In this document: one piece after another, positions 1-8,591 of the stretch
How the letters are laid out: each line of letters starts with the position of its first letter
How positions within the stretch are numbered: the first letter of the stretch is position 1
DNA from: Bacillota bacterium
GTDB lineage: Bacteria > Bacillota > Clostridia > Acetivibrionales > DSM-1351
Direction of reading: 5' to 3'
Assembly (NCBI GenBank): GCA_023460955.1
Contig: JAEWOH010000060.1
Location: 11,331 to 75,330 of the forward strand
Length of the DNA: 64,000 bases
The notes under the pieces: generated by a model
What the model saw: only the letters and a program-made list of their open reading frames with translations
What the model was told of the DNA's origin: nothing
The model's database searches: none
Position numbers and translations under genes: made by a program

Positions 1-213
1 TATTATGTCATCATAGCTTATTCTCTTCCCTGGGTTTAGAGTATTTGCAGAAGCATCTCCGGTTGTTACTGTAAATACTGTTGTAGTTGCCTCATACCGA
101 TCATAACTATTGCTATATTCAAAATAAAACATTCCACCTCCGCATAATGAAAGAAGAAGTATAACTATCCAAATTTTTCTAACAACAGCACTTAAAAAAC
201 GTCTAATTTCCAT
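1..213 (-). CDS. Wzz/CpsC-type chain-length determinant, N-terminal fragment
   Basis: The first 71 codons of a gene that runs off the left edge. The ATG at 213-211 has a GGAGG ribosome site just upstream. The product starts with a short basic N-terminus (MEIRRFLSAVVRK) and one membrane segment (about residues 14-30), then an extracytoplasmic stretch with TTTVFTVTTGDAS. This is the usual beginning of Wzz/YveK-type polysaccharide co-polymerases, which set chain length and act as the membrane activator of the BY-kinase. It lies 85 bp downstream of the BY-kinase-type gene, which fits that partnership. The family call rests on the N-terminus and context only. Confidence 0.7.
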   Translation of the reverse strand, partial: MEIRRFLSAVVRKIWIVILLLSLCGGGMFYFEYSNSYDRYEATTTVFTVTTGDASANTLNPGKRISYDDII

Positions 214-298
214 ATGTAACCTCCGTGTTTGCTGCAATCAGTGCAGCCATCAAAATATATATGAATTTCTCTTTATGTTTTTATCAAAAAATATTTTT

Positions 299-1015
299 TC
301 ATATACTGCCAACAGATATATTTTTAACAGTTTGTACCTTGTGATAATACTCAATTGCGGCAGTATCCCTTCTTCTTATTTTTCCATCCCTGTTAAGAAC
401 AGTACCGATAACATTTGCTCCTGCCTCTGATAACCGTTCCTGGGCTTTGACAAGATCAGTAAGTTTGGTAAAGTCTTTCCTGGCTACCAATACTGCGGCA
501 TCAGCTATAACTGATACTATTACTGAATCAGGAGTATCACACAATGGGGAGGAGTCGATTATTATGTAGTCAAAATTCTCCTCTTCCTGTTTTATAAAAT
601 CGCTCAATTTATCCGAGCATATGATTGACATTGGATTACCATTTGGTCTTCCGGAATTTATATAGTACAGATTATCAAAATTTGTTTTATATAATATCTC
701 ATCAATTTTAATATCGCTGGTTAAATACTGGTATATTCCGAAAGTACTTACAACTCGGGTCTTGTCATTTTTTTTTGAATAAGTCTTTCTAAAATCCATA
801 TCTATAAGCAGAACTTTTTTACCCATAATAGCCAGACTAATTGACAGATCAGTTGCCAGAAGCGTTTTTCCTTCTTGTGAATTACAACTGGTAATAACTA
901 TCGATTTAATTTGAGTTTCCATGCACTTAATATGTATGTTTCCTATAAGTGTAGAATAAGCATTCTGTACCTTACGATTTCTTAAATTGATCTCTGAAAA
1001 AGCCTTTGTCTGCAT
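299..1015 (-). CDS. CpsD/CapB-family (BY-kinase type) ATPase of exopolysaccharide synthesis
   Basis: A 238-residue P-loop protein of the bacterial tyrosine kinase family that pairs with Wzz/CpsC to control polysaccharide export. Visible motifs are a Walker A-like loop (SCNSQEGKT, residues 43-51), Walker A' (VLLIDMDFR, 68-76) and Walker B (YIIIDSSP, 150-157). The C-terminus has only one tyrosine pair (Y223, Y224), whereas most BY-kinases end in a cluster of several tyrosines. The P-loop also lacks the usual PGEGKS wording (SQEGKT instead). Autophosphorylation may therefore be reduced. An AGGAGG site precedes the ATG. It follows the LoaP gene after a structured 155-nt leader and precedes the Wzz-type gene. 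Confidence 0.88.
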   Translation of the reverse strand: MQTKAFSEINLRNRKVQNAYSTLIGNIHIKCMETQIKSIVITSCNSQEGKTLLATDLSISLAIMGKKVLLIDMDFRKTYSKKNDKTRVVSTFGIYQYLTSDIKIDEILYKTNFDNLYYINSGRPNGNPMSIICSDKLSDFIKQEEENFDYIIIDSSPLCDTPDSVIVSVIADAAVLVARKDFTKLTDLVKAQERLSEAGANVIGTVLNRDGKIRRRDTAAIEYYHKVQTVKNISVGSI

Positions 1016-1057
1016 TTATTTATCCTCCTGAAATACAACTTGGTTAACTTTTCTAAA

Positions 1058-1156
1058 ATGGCAGTGCTTCGCCATCCGGAACAAGTAAGTTATGTTCCGT
1101 TACAATTCAATCCATATATCACCCATATTCCCCTTCCGCGCCGAAACAGCGGAAAG
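1058..1156 (-). promoter_or_regulatory. Three-hairpin RNA leader between loaP and the polysaccharide genes
   Basis: In the minus-strand transcript three hairpins follow one another: CTTTCCGC/GCGGAAGG (1156-1132, 9-nt loop), GGAACA/TGTTCC (1098-1078) and ATGGC/GCCAT (1075-1058, loop GAAGCACT). None is followed by a T-run, so they are not simple terminators. LoaP proteins are known to bind a hairpin in the 5' leader of their target operon. This leader lies directly downstream of a loaP-type gene and upstream of polysaccharide genes, so it is a candidate LoaP loading site; that role is inferred. Confidence 0.45.
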
Positions 1157-1170
1157 TGCCATCAGGGATC

Positions 1171-1692
1171 CTATGCCGGCTGAACCAATGCCACACTGAG
1201 TTCAACTATTCTTTGTTCATTCATCAGGTTAAGTGTTACTTTAACTCTGCCTTTTCTCTTATCAAAAGACTGAATAGATCCTTCCAGTCCATAAAGCGGG
1301 CCATCGATTACAATTATTCTTCCGCCCGACTCATAAATGGTAGAGCTACCGATTATTTCACTGTCTGTTGTTAGTCTGCTGATGATTTCAATTTCTTTCT
1401 CATTAATCTGTTGTAGGCCGTCATTATCTCTGAGGAGCCTTATAACTCCCGGAATATCTCTTAGAGTTTCATAGGTTTCACTCGTAATGACCCCGTTCAG
1501 AAGAACGTAGCCCGGAAACAGGATTCTTATCTTATACTCCCACTTTCCGTCTTTTCTTTCCTTCATTCCTCGTTTGGGAACAATAGCTCTTACCTGATAC
1601 TGCATCCTGAAGTTGATTCGTTCCTTAACCTTGTCCTCATCCCCGGTTGCTACAAACAATGCGTACCATTTCTCTTCTGTTTTGTACTTCAT
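1171..1692 (-). CDS. loaP: LoaP-type NusG paralogue (transcription antiterminator)
   Basis: A specialised NusG-family protein. The N-terminal NGN domain begins with WYALFVATGDE, typical of LoaP rather than housekeeping NusG. It carries the VPKRGMKER and LFPGYVLLNG segments, and a C-terminal KOW-type domain around VIDGPLYGLEGSIQSFDKRKGRV. LoaP rides on RNA polymerase and suppresses termination in long polysaccharide or metabolite operons. The first gene of the local polysaccharide cluster is a typical place for it. Two starts are possible: ATG at 1710 (no ribosome site) or ATG at 1692 preceded by AGGAAT. I prefer 1692, which gives about 173 residues starting MKYKTEEKWYALFV. Confidence 0.85.
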   Translation of the reverse strand: MKYKTEEKWYALFVATGDEDKVKERINFRMQYQVRAIVPKRGMKERKDGKWEYKIRILFPGYVLLNGVITSETYETLRDIPGVIRLLRDNDGLQQINEKEIEIISRLTTDSEIIGSSTIYESGGRIIVIDGPLYGLEGSIQSFDKRKGRVKVTLNLMNEQRIVELSVALVQPA

Positions 1693-1710
1693 ATTCCTAT
1701 TCCGTCCCAT

Positions 1711-2002
1711 ACTTCATGTAATTATTAGAATAAATGTTAAATTATTCCGTACAATTTGAAATTATACTCCTCTCAGAGTTTTTGTAAAATGAATACCTTC
1801 GTCATTTCCCATTGAATAAAACATTAATTCTACATAAAGTATTAAATATATGTAAGAATCTATGTTGTATTTCGTATGCCGCTGTAACATATTGATATAA
1901 ATTTATCAATATTAGCTTTACATATTTTATACATTTCCAAATTATATTTTTCAGAATTTACATAAAATTTGCCGAAAAAAACATTATTTATTTGCACATA
2001 AA
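1711..2002. other. AT-rich intergenic region, probable promoter and leader of loaP
   Basis: About 290 bp of AT-rich sequence between the terminator of the peptidase operon and loaP. It holds a short perfect inverted repeat (ATTGATA/TATCAAT, 1891-1910). I see no convincing -35/-10 pair and no coding sequence. It presumably carries the promoter of the polysaccharide operon. Confidence 0.4.
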
Positions 2003-2042
2003 AAGACCTTGAAGACTATATAAATCTACTCTTCAAGGTCTT
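2003..2042 (-). terminator. Rho-independent terminator of the S41 peptidase operon
   Basis: Perfect 13-bp stem AAGACCTTGAAGA/TCTTCAAGGTCTT with a 14-nt loop. On the minus strand it is followed by a T-run, about 30 bp after the peptidase stop codon. Confidence 0.85.
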
Positions 2043-2070
2043 AAAAATCATATTGAAATATTTTAAAAGC

Positions 2071-3591
2071 TTATTTTAATAGTTTGGCTGCCATTGAATA
2101 GACCGGGTCCTTGGTTTGCTTGATAGCAGCAAGCTTGCTGTTGAGCAGGTTCTGCGTACAGAAATCCAACACTCCGTAGCTGTAAACCTTATTATCCTTC
2201 TGGAATTTAGCTATAGCCGCAACTGTTTTCTTGTCAAGTGTCATATCCGGTTTATCCACATTATAGTTTAGCAGCTTTAAAATATGCTCAGCATAGAATA
2301 CATCAGAATATTTAGTACCGAGCTTTGGCTTTACTGTAACAGTCAACGGTTCAAGCAGATTGACAGGTACATCGTCAGCACTGTAATCTTCCGTCACCTT
2401 AACATTTGGCTCTATTCCCTTAAGATCGATACATTCTCCATTCGGGGTATAGTATAGCCCTATCGTCATCTTAGCCCAACCTGCAAGCTGGCTGTCCTCC
2501 GGATAGTAATTAAAATCAAAAGCATTTACCTTCTTGGTTTGATTAGCTTTATTCAAACTTACAAATGTCTCATTATTTAAAATCGGGAAAAAGGATTGAA
2601 CCTTTGCCTTACCGAAGGTTTTTGTTCCTATAACAACTCCAGCCTTAGTATCCTTAATGGCACCTGTAAGAATTTCAGAAGCACTGGCTGAATTCTCATT
2701 GACCAGTACAGCCAGCTTATACTTAAGGCTGGTTCTGCTTGAATAATACGACTGATCCGATACAGCTTCATCCTTATAGTCAAGTTTTGTTATCAAGCCT
2801 TGCGGAACAAATTGCTGGGCCACATAAATTGCCTGATCAACATATCCACCCGGGTTATTTCTAAGGTCTAGAACAACCTTTGTAACTTTTTTACTGTCAA
2901 AATACTTAAGAGCTTCCTCAACTCCGCTGAAGGTATTGACTGAAAAGGTGTCAATCAGTATGTATCCGGTAGTCCCTCTGATTTCATAATGCACAGTTGG
3001 TATATCAATCTGTGCCCTTTGCATTTCAAGTGTTAATACCTTTTTTACACCCTGTCGGAGAAGCCCCAGCTTTACCGTCGTTCCTGCCGGACCCTTAACT
3101 TTGCCGGTTACATCATTTAGGGACATGCCTGCAACAGATACTCCATCAACTTCTGCTATCTGGTCTCCGGTCAGAACTCCAGCCTTCCAGGCCGGGGAAT
3201 TCTTGTAAACCTTCTCAACAGTTATATACTTAGCTTTATCTTCAAGATAAACCGAGATACCCACTCCCTCTACAGAACCGGATAAAGAATTTACCATTGT
3301 ATTAAACTCATCAATATTGAGAAATACTGAATAGTCATCCAGAGTTTCAAACATATCCTTGAGATTAGTTGCCTTGTCTAAAGCCTCTTCGGGTATCTGT
3401 CCGCTGTACTTCTGTCTGATGAATTCTCGGACACTGTCAAGATATTCTTTCTGTTCTGTCAGCTGTGCTTGTTCAGTTGTCTGAGCCTGACCGTTATCCG
3501 GTATTTCAGCTGCAAACGTACTGGTGCTTAAGACTGTTAACACTATAATTAATGTCAATACGATAGCTGTGATTTTATTAAATTTATTCAT
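2071..3591 (-). CDS. Secreted carboxyl-terminal processing peptidase (S41), PDZ and peptidoglycan-binding domains
   Basis: A 506-residue exported serine peptidase of the CtpA/CtpB type. Residues 1-28 form a signal peptide ending in TFAA. A PDZ domain (about 98-190) includes the ligand-binding loop VEGVGISVYLED. The S41 core follows, with LDLRNNPGGY (241-250), the catalytic serine in ENSASASEI (Ser303) and the catalytic lysine in TFGKAKVQ (Lys328). The 25-residue spacing equals that in E. coli Prc and B. subtilis CtpB. A peptidoglycan-binding-like module (about 428-490) ends the protein. It is the last gene of a three-gene surface operon, 36 bp after an SLH protein gene. It may process or survey proteins at the wall; the substrate is unknown. 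Confidence 0.93.
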   Translation of the reverse strand: MNKFNKITAIVLTLIIVLTVLSTSTFAAEIPDNGQAQTTEQAQLTEQKEYLDSVREFIRQKYSGQIPEEALDKATNLKDMFETLDDYSVFLNIDEFNTMVNSLSGSVEGVGISVYLEDKAKYITVEKVYKNSPAWKAGVLTGDQIAEVDGVSVAGMSLNDVTGKVKGPAGTTVKLGLLRQGVKKVLTLEMQRAQIDIPTVHYEIRGTTGYILIDTFSVNTFSGVEEALKYFDSKKVTKVVLDLRNNPGGYVDQAIYVAQQFVPQGLITKLDYKDEAVSDQSYYSSRTSLKYKLAVLVNENSASASEILTGAIKDTKAGVVIGTKTFGKAKVQSFFPILNNETFVSLNKANQTKKVNAFDFNYYPEDSQLAGWAKMTIGLYYTPNGECIDLKGIEPNVKVTEDYSADDVPVNLLEPLTVTVKPKLGTKYSDVFYAEHILKLLNYNVDKPDMTLDKKTVAAIAKFQKDNKVYSYGVLDFCTQNLLNSKLAAIKQTKDPVYSMAAKLLK

Positions 3592-3627
3592 TAATTTCTG
3601 TCCTTTCCCTCGGTAGTTTATATTACA

Positions 3628-5247
3628 TTAATAGCTGATGAGCTTATCCATGTACTCTTTTCTGATATCTTTGCCCATATAGTCTATATATGTCTTCATC
3701 ATATCTGCAAATCTGGCTTTTGTTATTTTGTTATTGGGATATATATAACCTTTGGAATCCTCGGATATCAATCCGATCTTTTCTGCCACATACATAGGTG
3801 CTCTGGCATAGGCAGGTATTTTGTCGTTGTCCTTAAAATTTGTTACAGGTACAGGATTAGGGGCAAGTCCGTTTAAGCCCAGTGTATTAACCATCATTGC
3901 CACCGCTTCTGCCATGGTTATTAACTCATCCGGTCTGAATTTGCTCTTACCGTTTCCTGAAATAATACCTCGCTTCGCAGCGTCATTAATACTTGTCAGA
4001 TAAGAATGGCTTACAGGCACATCTGAAAAGGCTGCGGTTACTGTTGTATTTTTTGTTGTCCTTGAGGTGGTCTTCTTTGCTTTAAATGCCGGATCAAGAG
4101 GTACCTCAGGTGCTATTTTCAGGAATGCATCTACAAATTCTGCTCTGCTGATATATTCCTGAGGATCAAAGCTTGCGGCTTCCGTTGCTTTAAAAGCTTC
4201 CAATCCAAATAAAAGTGTTATGTTTTCCTCCGACGCATGACCTCTAAGCTGGTTCAGATTTGGAGAGACCAGCCTGGTGGAGGTAGGAAAGCTTTCAAGT
4301 TTTAAGTCCTTAGTATAGGTAACACTCTTTGTCGTAGGCATTTTCTTTTTATCCAATTCATTTAATTTTGCCGTGTACTTCAAGACGTTCTCATTTGACT
4401 GAGTTTGGACATAGCCTCCCGCTATACTGGACTGCTCCGGTAAGTTTTCAAAATATTTTACATCTTTTTTAGTAGTAGTAGAAACCTCCATTGTGACAGC
4501 TCCCACAGTGACTGGTTCTTTCCCAACCCTTTGCTGTTCAATGGTCTGGTTGATAAGCTGAGTTTCCGCCGAGCTCCAGTACTGGTCATAACCAGTGTAG
4601 CTACCTGTAGAGTTAACCACAACGTAGTCAGAACCGGAGGTTCCCATCTTGTATCTTTTTCTGCTGACTATCTCACCAGAATAATAATTTACTGCGGGCT
4701 TTGTATCATTGAGGATTGACTTTGTAAGGTCGTAGTCAGCCACGGAACCAATTGAATAAACAGTTCCTCCCACCTTTACTGCTTCAGTTGCCTTTGATAG
4801 TTGGGTAGATTCAATTTTTTGCCCATTATCCTTAGCTGTTATATTTGTGATAAAGGTAAGTGATCTTGCAAGTGTATTATCAGAACCGTTTTTCAGTGAG
4901 TAAGTATATGTAGTAGTCAAAACCTGCGTTTTGTTCTTTGTATCCTCCTTAAGCTTCTTGGTCAGCGTAAGCTTCCCGGTGAAAATAACAGGTACACCTG
5001 TAAGAAAGCAGGGTTCCTGATATTGATACTCATACTTGCTGGAGGCTGAAAGTGAAGTCATACTGGGAGTTTCCCCTGAAGAAATCCCCCCCTCGTAGCC
5101 GCTGTCTCCCTGCCTTGCATAAGTATTTCCAGGAATCAGTGATACAAGAATTGCCGCTGAAAGTATAATCCCAGCTACAGCTCTTCTGCCTCTTTCCCCA
5201 TGTTTTTTCACTCTTCCATCCCTAAGTTTCAAAAGTAATTTATGCAA
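3628..5247 (-). CDS. SLH-domain surface protein, C-terminal SLH anchor
   Basis: A 539-residue exported protein. A basic N-terminus and hydrophobic segment (AVAGIILSAAILVSLIPG, ending TYA) form the signal peptide. The middle (about 60-330) is a beta-rich region of unrecognised family. The C-terminus (about 345-525) carries three SLH repeats with the usual cores (ISRAEFVDAFLKI; RGIISGNGKSKFRPDELITMAEAV; IGLISEDSKGYIYPNNKITKARF), which bind pyruvylated secondary wall polymer. The start is uncertain: TTG at 5247 has GGAGG about 10 nt upstream, while an in-frame GTG 12 codons later keeps the signal peptide. It lies 36 bp before the S41 peptidase gene and 104 bp after another SLH gene. Confidence 0.82.
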   Translation of the reverse strand: MHKLLLKLRDGRVKKHGERGRRAVAGIILSAAILVSLIPGNTYARQGDSGYEGGISSGETPSMTSLSASSKYEYQYQEPCFLTGVPVIFTGKLTLTKKLKEDTKNKTQVLTTTYTYSLKNGSDNTLARSLTFITNITAKDNGQKIESTQLSKATEAVKVGGTVYSIGSVADYDLTKSILNDTKPAVNYYSGEIVSRKRYKMGTSGSDYVVVNSTGSYTGYDQYWSSAETQLINQTIEQQRVGKEPVTVGAVTMEVSTTTKKDVKYFENLPEQSSIAGGYVQTQSNENVLKYTAKLNELDKKKMPTTKSVTYTKDLKLESFPTSTRLVSPNLNQLRGHASEENITLLFGLEAFKATEAASFDPQEYISRAEFVDAFLKIAPEVPLDPAFKAKKTTSRTTKNTTVTAAFSDVPVSHSYLTSINDAAKRGIISGNGKSKFRPDELITMAEAVAMMVNTLGLNGLAPNPVPVTNFKDNDKIPAYARAPMYVAEKIGLISEDSKGYIYPNNKITKARFADMMKTYIDYMGKDIRKEYMDKLISY

Positions 5248-5351
5248 AATACCTGACCTCCACTATTTTAGTCTATTCCCCGCAATGTAGCCATACATCT
5301 GTCCAAAAAATCTTCCAGATGTAATCCGACACCCCGGCATCCAACCTTTTT

Positions 5352-8300
5352 CTACTCCTCAACAATAACAATGTACGCATCCCCTGTCGCTGCATTATCC
5401 TTCTTTAAAATTCTGAGCTTGTCGCCTTTTTTAAGTTCTGAAGGATTTATCCGCACATTGTTCTTAATAATCAATGAGTTTGTCAGCAGGCTGAACTTGC
5501 TGTCTGCAATGTTTACATACAGGTTTGTTGATGGATTGTAATATCTGCAATTCCTAAGCTCCAGCGTAGTTGGCTGAGTAAGAAGGTTGCCCTCCGTATC
5601 ATAAGTGCCTCCCGAAGCTGTAATTAATTCTCCTGTTACATTCACATTACCATAAGGAGCGGTACTAATTTCCACTGCATTTGTGCCATCACTGAGAATA
5701 AATATCGTTCTGCCCTTAAAGGTATCTATGCCGTTAAAGCTATGGAAATCAACCTGCCCGACTATTCCATCGGTATCAGTTATTCTGGTATTTGAGTTTA
5801 GCGTAAAAGTAATAGGTGTATTTGCATAAACCCAGTTAACCCCGCTGAGTTTCGAGTAGGATTCCAGGGTTACACTATTATACTGGTTTATACCTGAAAT
5901 TCTTCCTCTGTATAACTGAACAGCCTCAGTTCCGGGGCGTTTCTCTATTGTTACTACCCCCGCTATAAGCTTACCGCTTTCTGCTTCCCTGTTAGCTACT
6001 ACATAAGCATAGTCATCGGCGGCAACACTGCTTCCCTGCACCAGTCTGCCATCCTTGACAACTATGGTTCCCTTGTCGAAAGCAATTGTAGCTTGCGCTT
6101 GCTGAAGTGTGAACTTGTTTGTGCCGGCAGTATAAATTTTGTCGTTGTACGGCACCTCAATATCATCAGTGAAGTTTGCCATAACTACATTTTCTCTGTT
6201 GCCGTAGTCCCTTTCACTTACCACATAAACCATTTTACCTGGCAGGTATTTAAGATCTTTTAATGACTGGACATTTCCATCAAAATATGGCACAAAAGCG
6301 TCACCAAGCTTTAAGGTCTTCATGGTCTCTCCTTGCTCCTTGACCCAGCTGCCCTTACTCAACATCCAAGGATCGCTGAGAAGTATCTGGCCTGTCATTG
6401 AATCATATCTCTCAAAGATGCCCTTGTATACATTTGAAACAAGTTTGTCTCCGCTTTCAATAGTAATTTCCTTAAGTTTTGTAAGGTTAGGAGCTTCATT
6501 TATCAATAGCTTGACCCTGTCTCCATCCTTTAACTGGCTTAATTTAACCAGCTTACCGCTTTTTAGCACTGTGACTCCGTCGGTATTGTACTGTTTGACT
6601 GTGCCCTTTTCAGTTTCAACAGTAATTGAGCTCAGTTTTTTTGCAAGCATTTTGCCATATCGTATTTTGTAATTCTCAACGCTGCTGATGGAAGATATAG
6701 CCCCGGTATCATCTATTCTTACAAAAACCGTATCACCTGCCTCAATATCTTCCAGCTCAGCAGGCTCATGGTTTTTATACACTTCTATGCTGTTAGGATC
6801 GGCATAATTAAAGGATCTTAAAGAAGATAGCTCAAGCGGTGTTTTACCCGAGCCGTCTATATTATATAGAGTGATATACCCCAGTTGAGGGTTGTTTTCT
6901 TCAACAATACCTGAAGCAATACCTGCTTCACGTTCCTTTTTTACGGTAATAGGAACTATCTCGGCCACCACACCCTGCTTTATACCAACAATAACCACAG
7001 TATCAGGTTTTATACCGGTCATATCAACCGGAGCTTTTGATACTGCGTTTAAAATATTATTGGAGTAAGTACGATTTTCATATACTATGTTGCCGTTTAC
7101 GGTTTTCTTTATGGGTTCTGAAATGTCTTCATTGGGATATTTGACAGTTTGCGTTAGAGGAGTGTAGTTTAATGTCCGGTTTACACTGTTAACGCTGTTT
7201 ACAATTGCTGCTTCATATTTCATTTCTCCGCTGTTGGAAAGCACTCGTGCATACCTGACAACCTTATCCTCAATGCCCACTATATATTCAAATCTGTCAC
7301 CTTTATTCAGACTCTGGGAGTTTGTGATTGTACCATTTTTAAACACAGGTATTTCAGTTTTATAAATGGCTTGTGTCTTTCCGGTCTGTTCATTTGAAGT
7401 GGACACAGGAGACTGGTATCTTGTCTCAGTTACAAGTTCATCCAGCAGACCGTCTGAGTTTCTGACAACAAGATTTGTATAATCAATTCTGTAACCCTTG
7501 GAGGAGTCCTTTGTTCTTTGAATATCCTCTACTGTTCCTGTTTTCATTTCCAGCTTTTTTAAAGGAAGAATAATACTTTCGGCATTTTTGAGAATGCGGG
7601 CCGCCTGCTCCCTGGTCAATGCTTTTGTGGGGTTGAATTTACCTTTTCCGTCCCCGCTCATTATATTATTTTGCAATGCTGCTTCTACATAGGGTACGTT
7701 TTCCGGAATAATGCTGTTCCAATCGGAAAAGCTGTTGTAGAGCTCCTGTCCCTCATATGCAGGCGGCAGCATAAGTGCCTTGGCCAGCCAGGTGGCAAAC
7801 TCCTGCCTCTGTACGGCAGCTCCTCTTTTAAAATCTCCCGACTCCAGACTGCTTTGGTCTGAGTTCATGGCATTAGCCAGTTCCTGTTGTGTAATCAACC
7901 CCTCATTGGCTGCCAGTTGCAAGCTTCCATCAAAAAGGATTGCCTGAAGGCTGGTCTTCTTCTGATCTGCAGCTCTGACTGCATTAAGTGCCTGCCCCTG
8001 AGCTGTGATATCCTGAACTCTGCCGGCAGCCATATAGGCTAAGTACAAAGCCATTTCCTTGGACACTGTACCATTTGGATTGAACTTTGAGTTTCCAAAG
8101 CCCTTTAAAAGATCCAGTGCTCCATTCTGATAAACAGCATCTTTTAAGTCGTAAGCTCCATTTGCAATATCTGTATATGTAAGATTATTTATAACGGCCT
8201 GCCCGTTTTGTGAGGCAGTATATGAATTTATTATCGGCTCCTTGCTAACAGCACTATGCACGGTACCGGGCTGTACCAGCAGCGCCGCAACTGTAACTGC

Positions 8301-8375
8301 AGCAATTATTTTAGAAATGGGCCCTGAAACGGATCTGGAATTTCTTCGCACTTTAGCTGACTTAAATATATTCAT
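5352..8375 (-). CDS. Large SLH-domain surface protein with repeated beta modules
   Basis: A 1007-residue exported protein. The signal peptide covers about residues 1-42 (IIAAVTVAALLVQPGTVHSA). Three SLH repeats follow at the N-terminus (about 45-265), including LLKGFGNSKFNPNGTVSKEMA and NIMSGDGKGKFNPTKALTREQA. Residues 275-1007 form repeated beta-rich units, each with a motif of the type L-x2-GD-x-V-x-V (LNKGDRFEYIV, IEAGDTVFVRI, LKDGDRVKLLI, LKKGDKLRILK). I do not recognise a named family for these units. ATG at 8375 has AGGGG upstream. It is the first gene of the SLH-SLH-S41 operon and has a SigD-like promoter box 45 bp upstream. Confidence 0.85.
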   Translation of the reverse strand: MNIFKSAKVRRNSRSVSGPISKIIAAVTVAALLVQPGTVHSAVSKEPIINSYTASQNGQAVINNLTYTDIANGAYDLKDAVYQNGALDLLKGFGNSKFNPNGTVSKEMALYLAYMAAGRVQDITAQGQALNAVRAADQKKTSLQAILFDGSLQLAANEGLITQQELANAMNSDQSSLESGDFKRGAAVQRQEFATWLAKALMLPPAYEGQELYNSFSDWNSIIPENVPYVEAALQNNIMSGDGKGKFNPTKALTREQAARILKNAESIILPLKKLEMKTGTVEDIQRTKDSSKGYRIDYTNLVVRNSDGLLDELVTETRYQSPVSTSNEQTGKTQAIYKTEIPVFKNGTITNSQSLNKGDRFEYIVGIEDKVVRYARVLSNSGEMKYEAAIVNSVNSVNRTLNYTPLTQTVKYPNEDISEPIKKTVNGNIVYENRTYSNNILNAVSKAPVDMTGIKPDTVVIVGIKQGVVAEIVPITVKKEREAGIASGIVEENNPQLGYITLYNIDGSGKTPLELSSLRSFNYADPNSIEVYKNHEPAELEDIEAGDTVFVRIDDTGAISSISSVENYKIRYGKMLAKKLSSITVETEKGTVKQYNTDGVTVLKSGKLVKLSQLKDGDRVKLLINEAPNLTKLKEITIESGDKLVSNVYKGIFERYDSMTGQILLSDPWMLSKGSWVKEQGETMKTLKLGDAFVPYFDGNVQSLKDLKYLPGKMVYVVSERDYGNRENVVMANFTDDIEVPYNDKIYTAGTNKFTLQQAQATIAFDKGTIVVKDGRLVQGSSVAADDYAYVVANREAESGKLIAGVVTIEKRPGTEAVQLYRGRISGINQYNSVTLESYSKLSGVNWVYANTPITFTLNSNTRITDTDGIVGQVDFHSFNGIDTFKGRTIFILSDGTNAVEISTAPYGNVNVTGELITASGGTYDTEGNLLTQPTTLELRNCRYYNPSTNLYVNIADSKFSLLTNSLIIKNNVRINPSELKKGDKLRILKKDNAATGDAYIVIVEE

Positions 8376-8419
8376 TTATATGACCCCTGTTACAATCAAA
8401 TTTATAGTATATGCTTATT

Positions 8420-8446
8420 ATATCGGCTTTTTTTCCATATTTATTA
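8420..8446 (-). promoter_or_regulatory. SigD-like promoter upstream of the 1007-residue SLH protein
   Basis: On the minus strand: TAAT-N15-GCCGATAT (-10 box at 8427-8420). The -10 box is exact for the flagellar/motility sigma factor; the -35 differs by one base from TAAA. A TAAA at spacing 12 also exists. It lies 45 bp before the start codon. Confidence 0.55.
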
Positions 8447-8591
8447 TTAAAGTTTCATTACATAACAAGTTTTTTCCCATATTGGTCTGATTATGACGTT
8501 TTCCTTGTTTTTAATAATACATTCGTGGTATTTTATATTTGTATACAGAAATTTAAACATATTTCTGATCAACCGGGAGGTGGCTCACATA

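Noticed and set aside
1891..1910. Inverted repeat ATTGATA/TATCAAT as an operator upstream of loaP
   Set aside because: Short, AT-only arms in AT-rich sequence are expected by chance; no matching site elsewhere was noticed.
8493..8591. N-terminal extension of the chemoreceptor from an upstream ATG
   Set aside because: No ribosome site before it; the GGGAGG site and the normal receptor N-terminus favour 8592.
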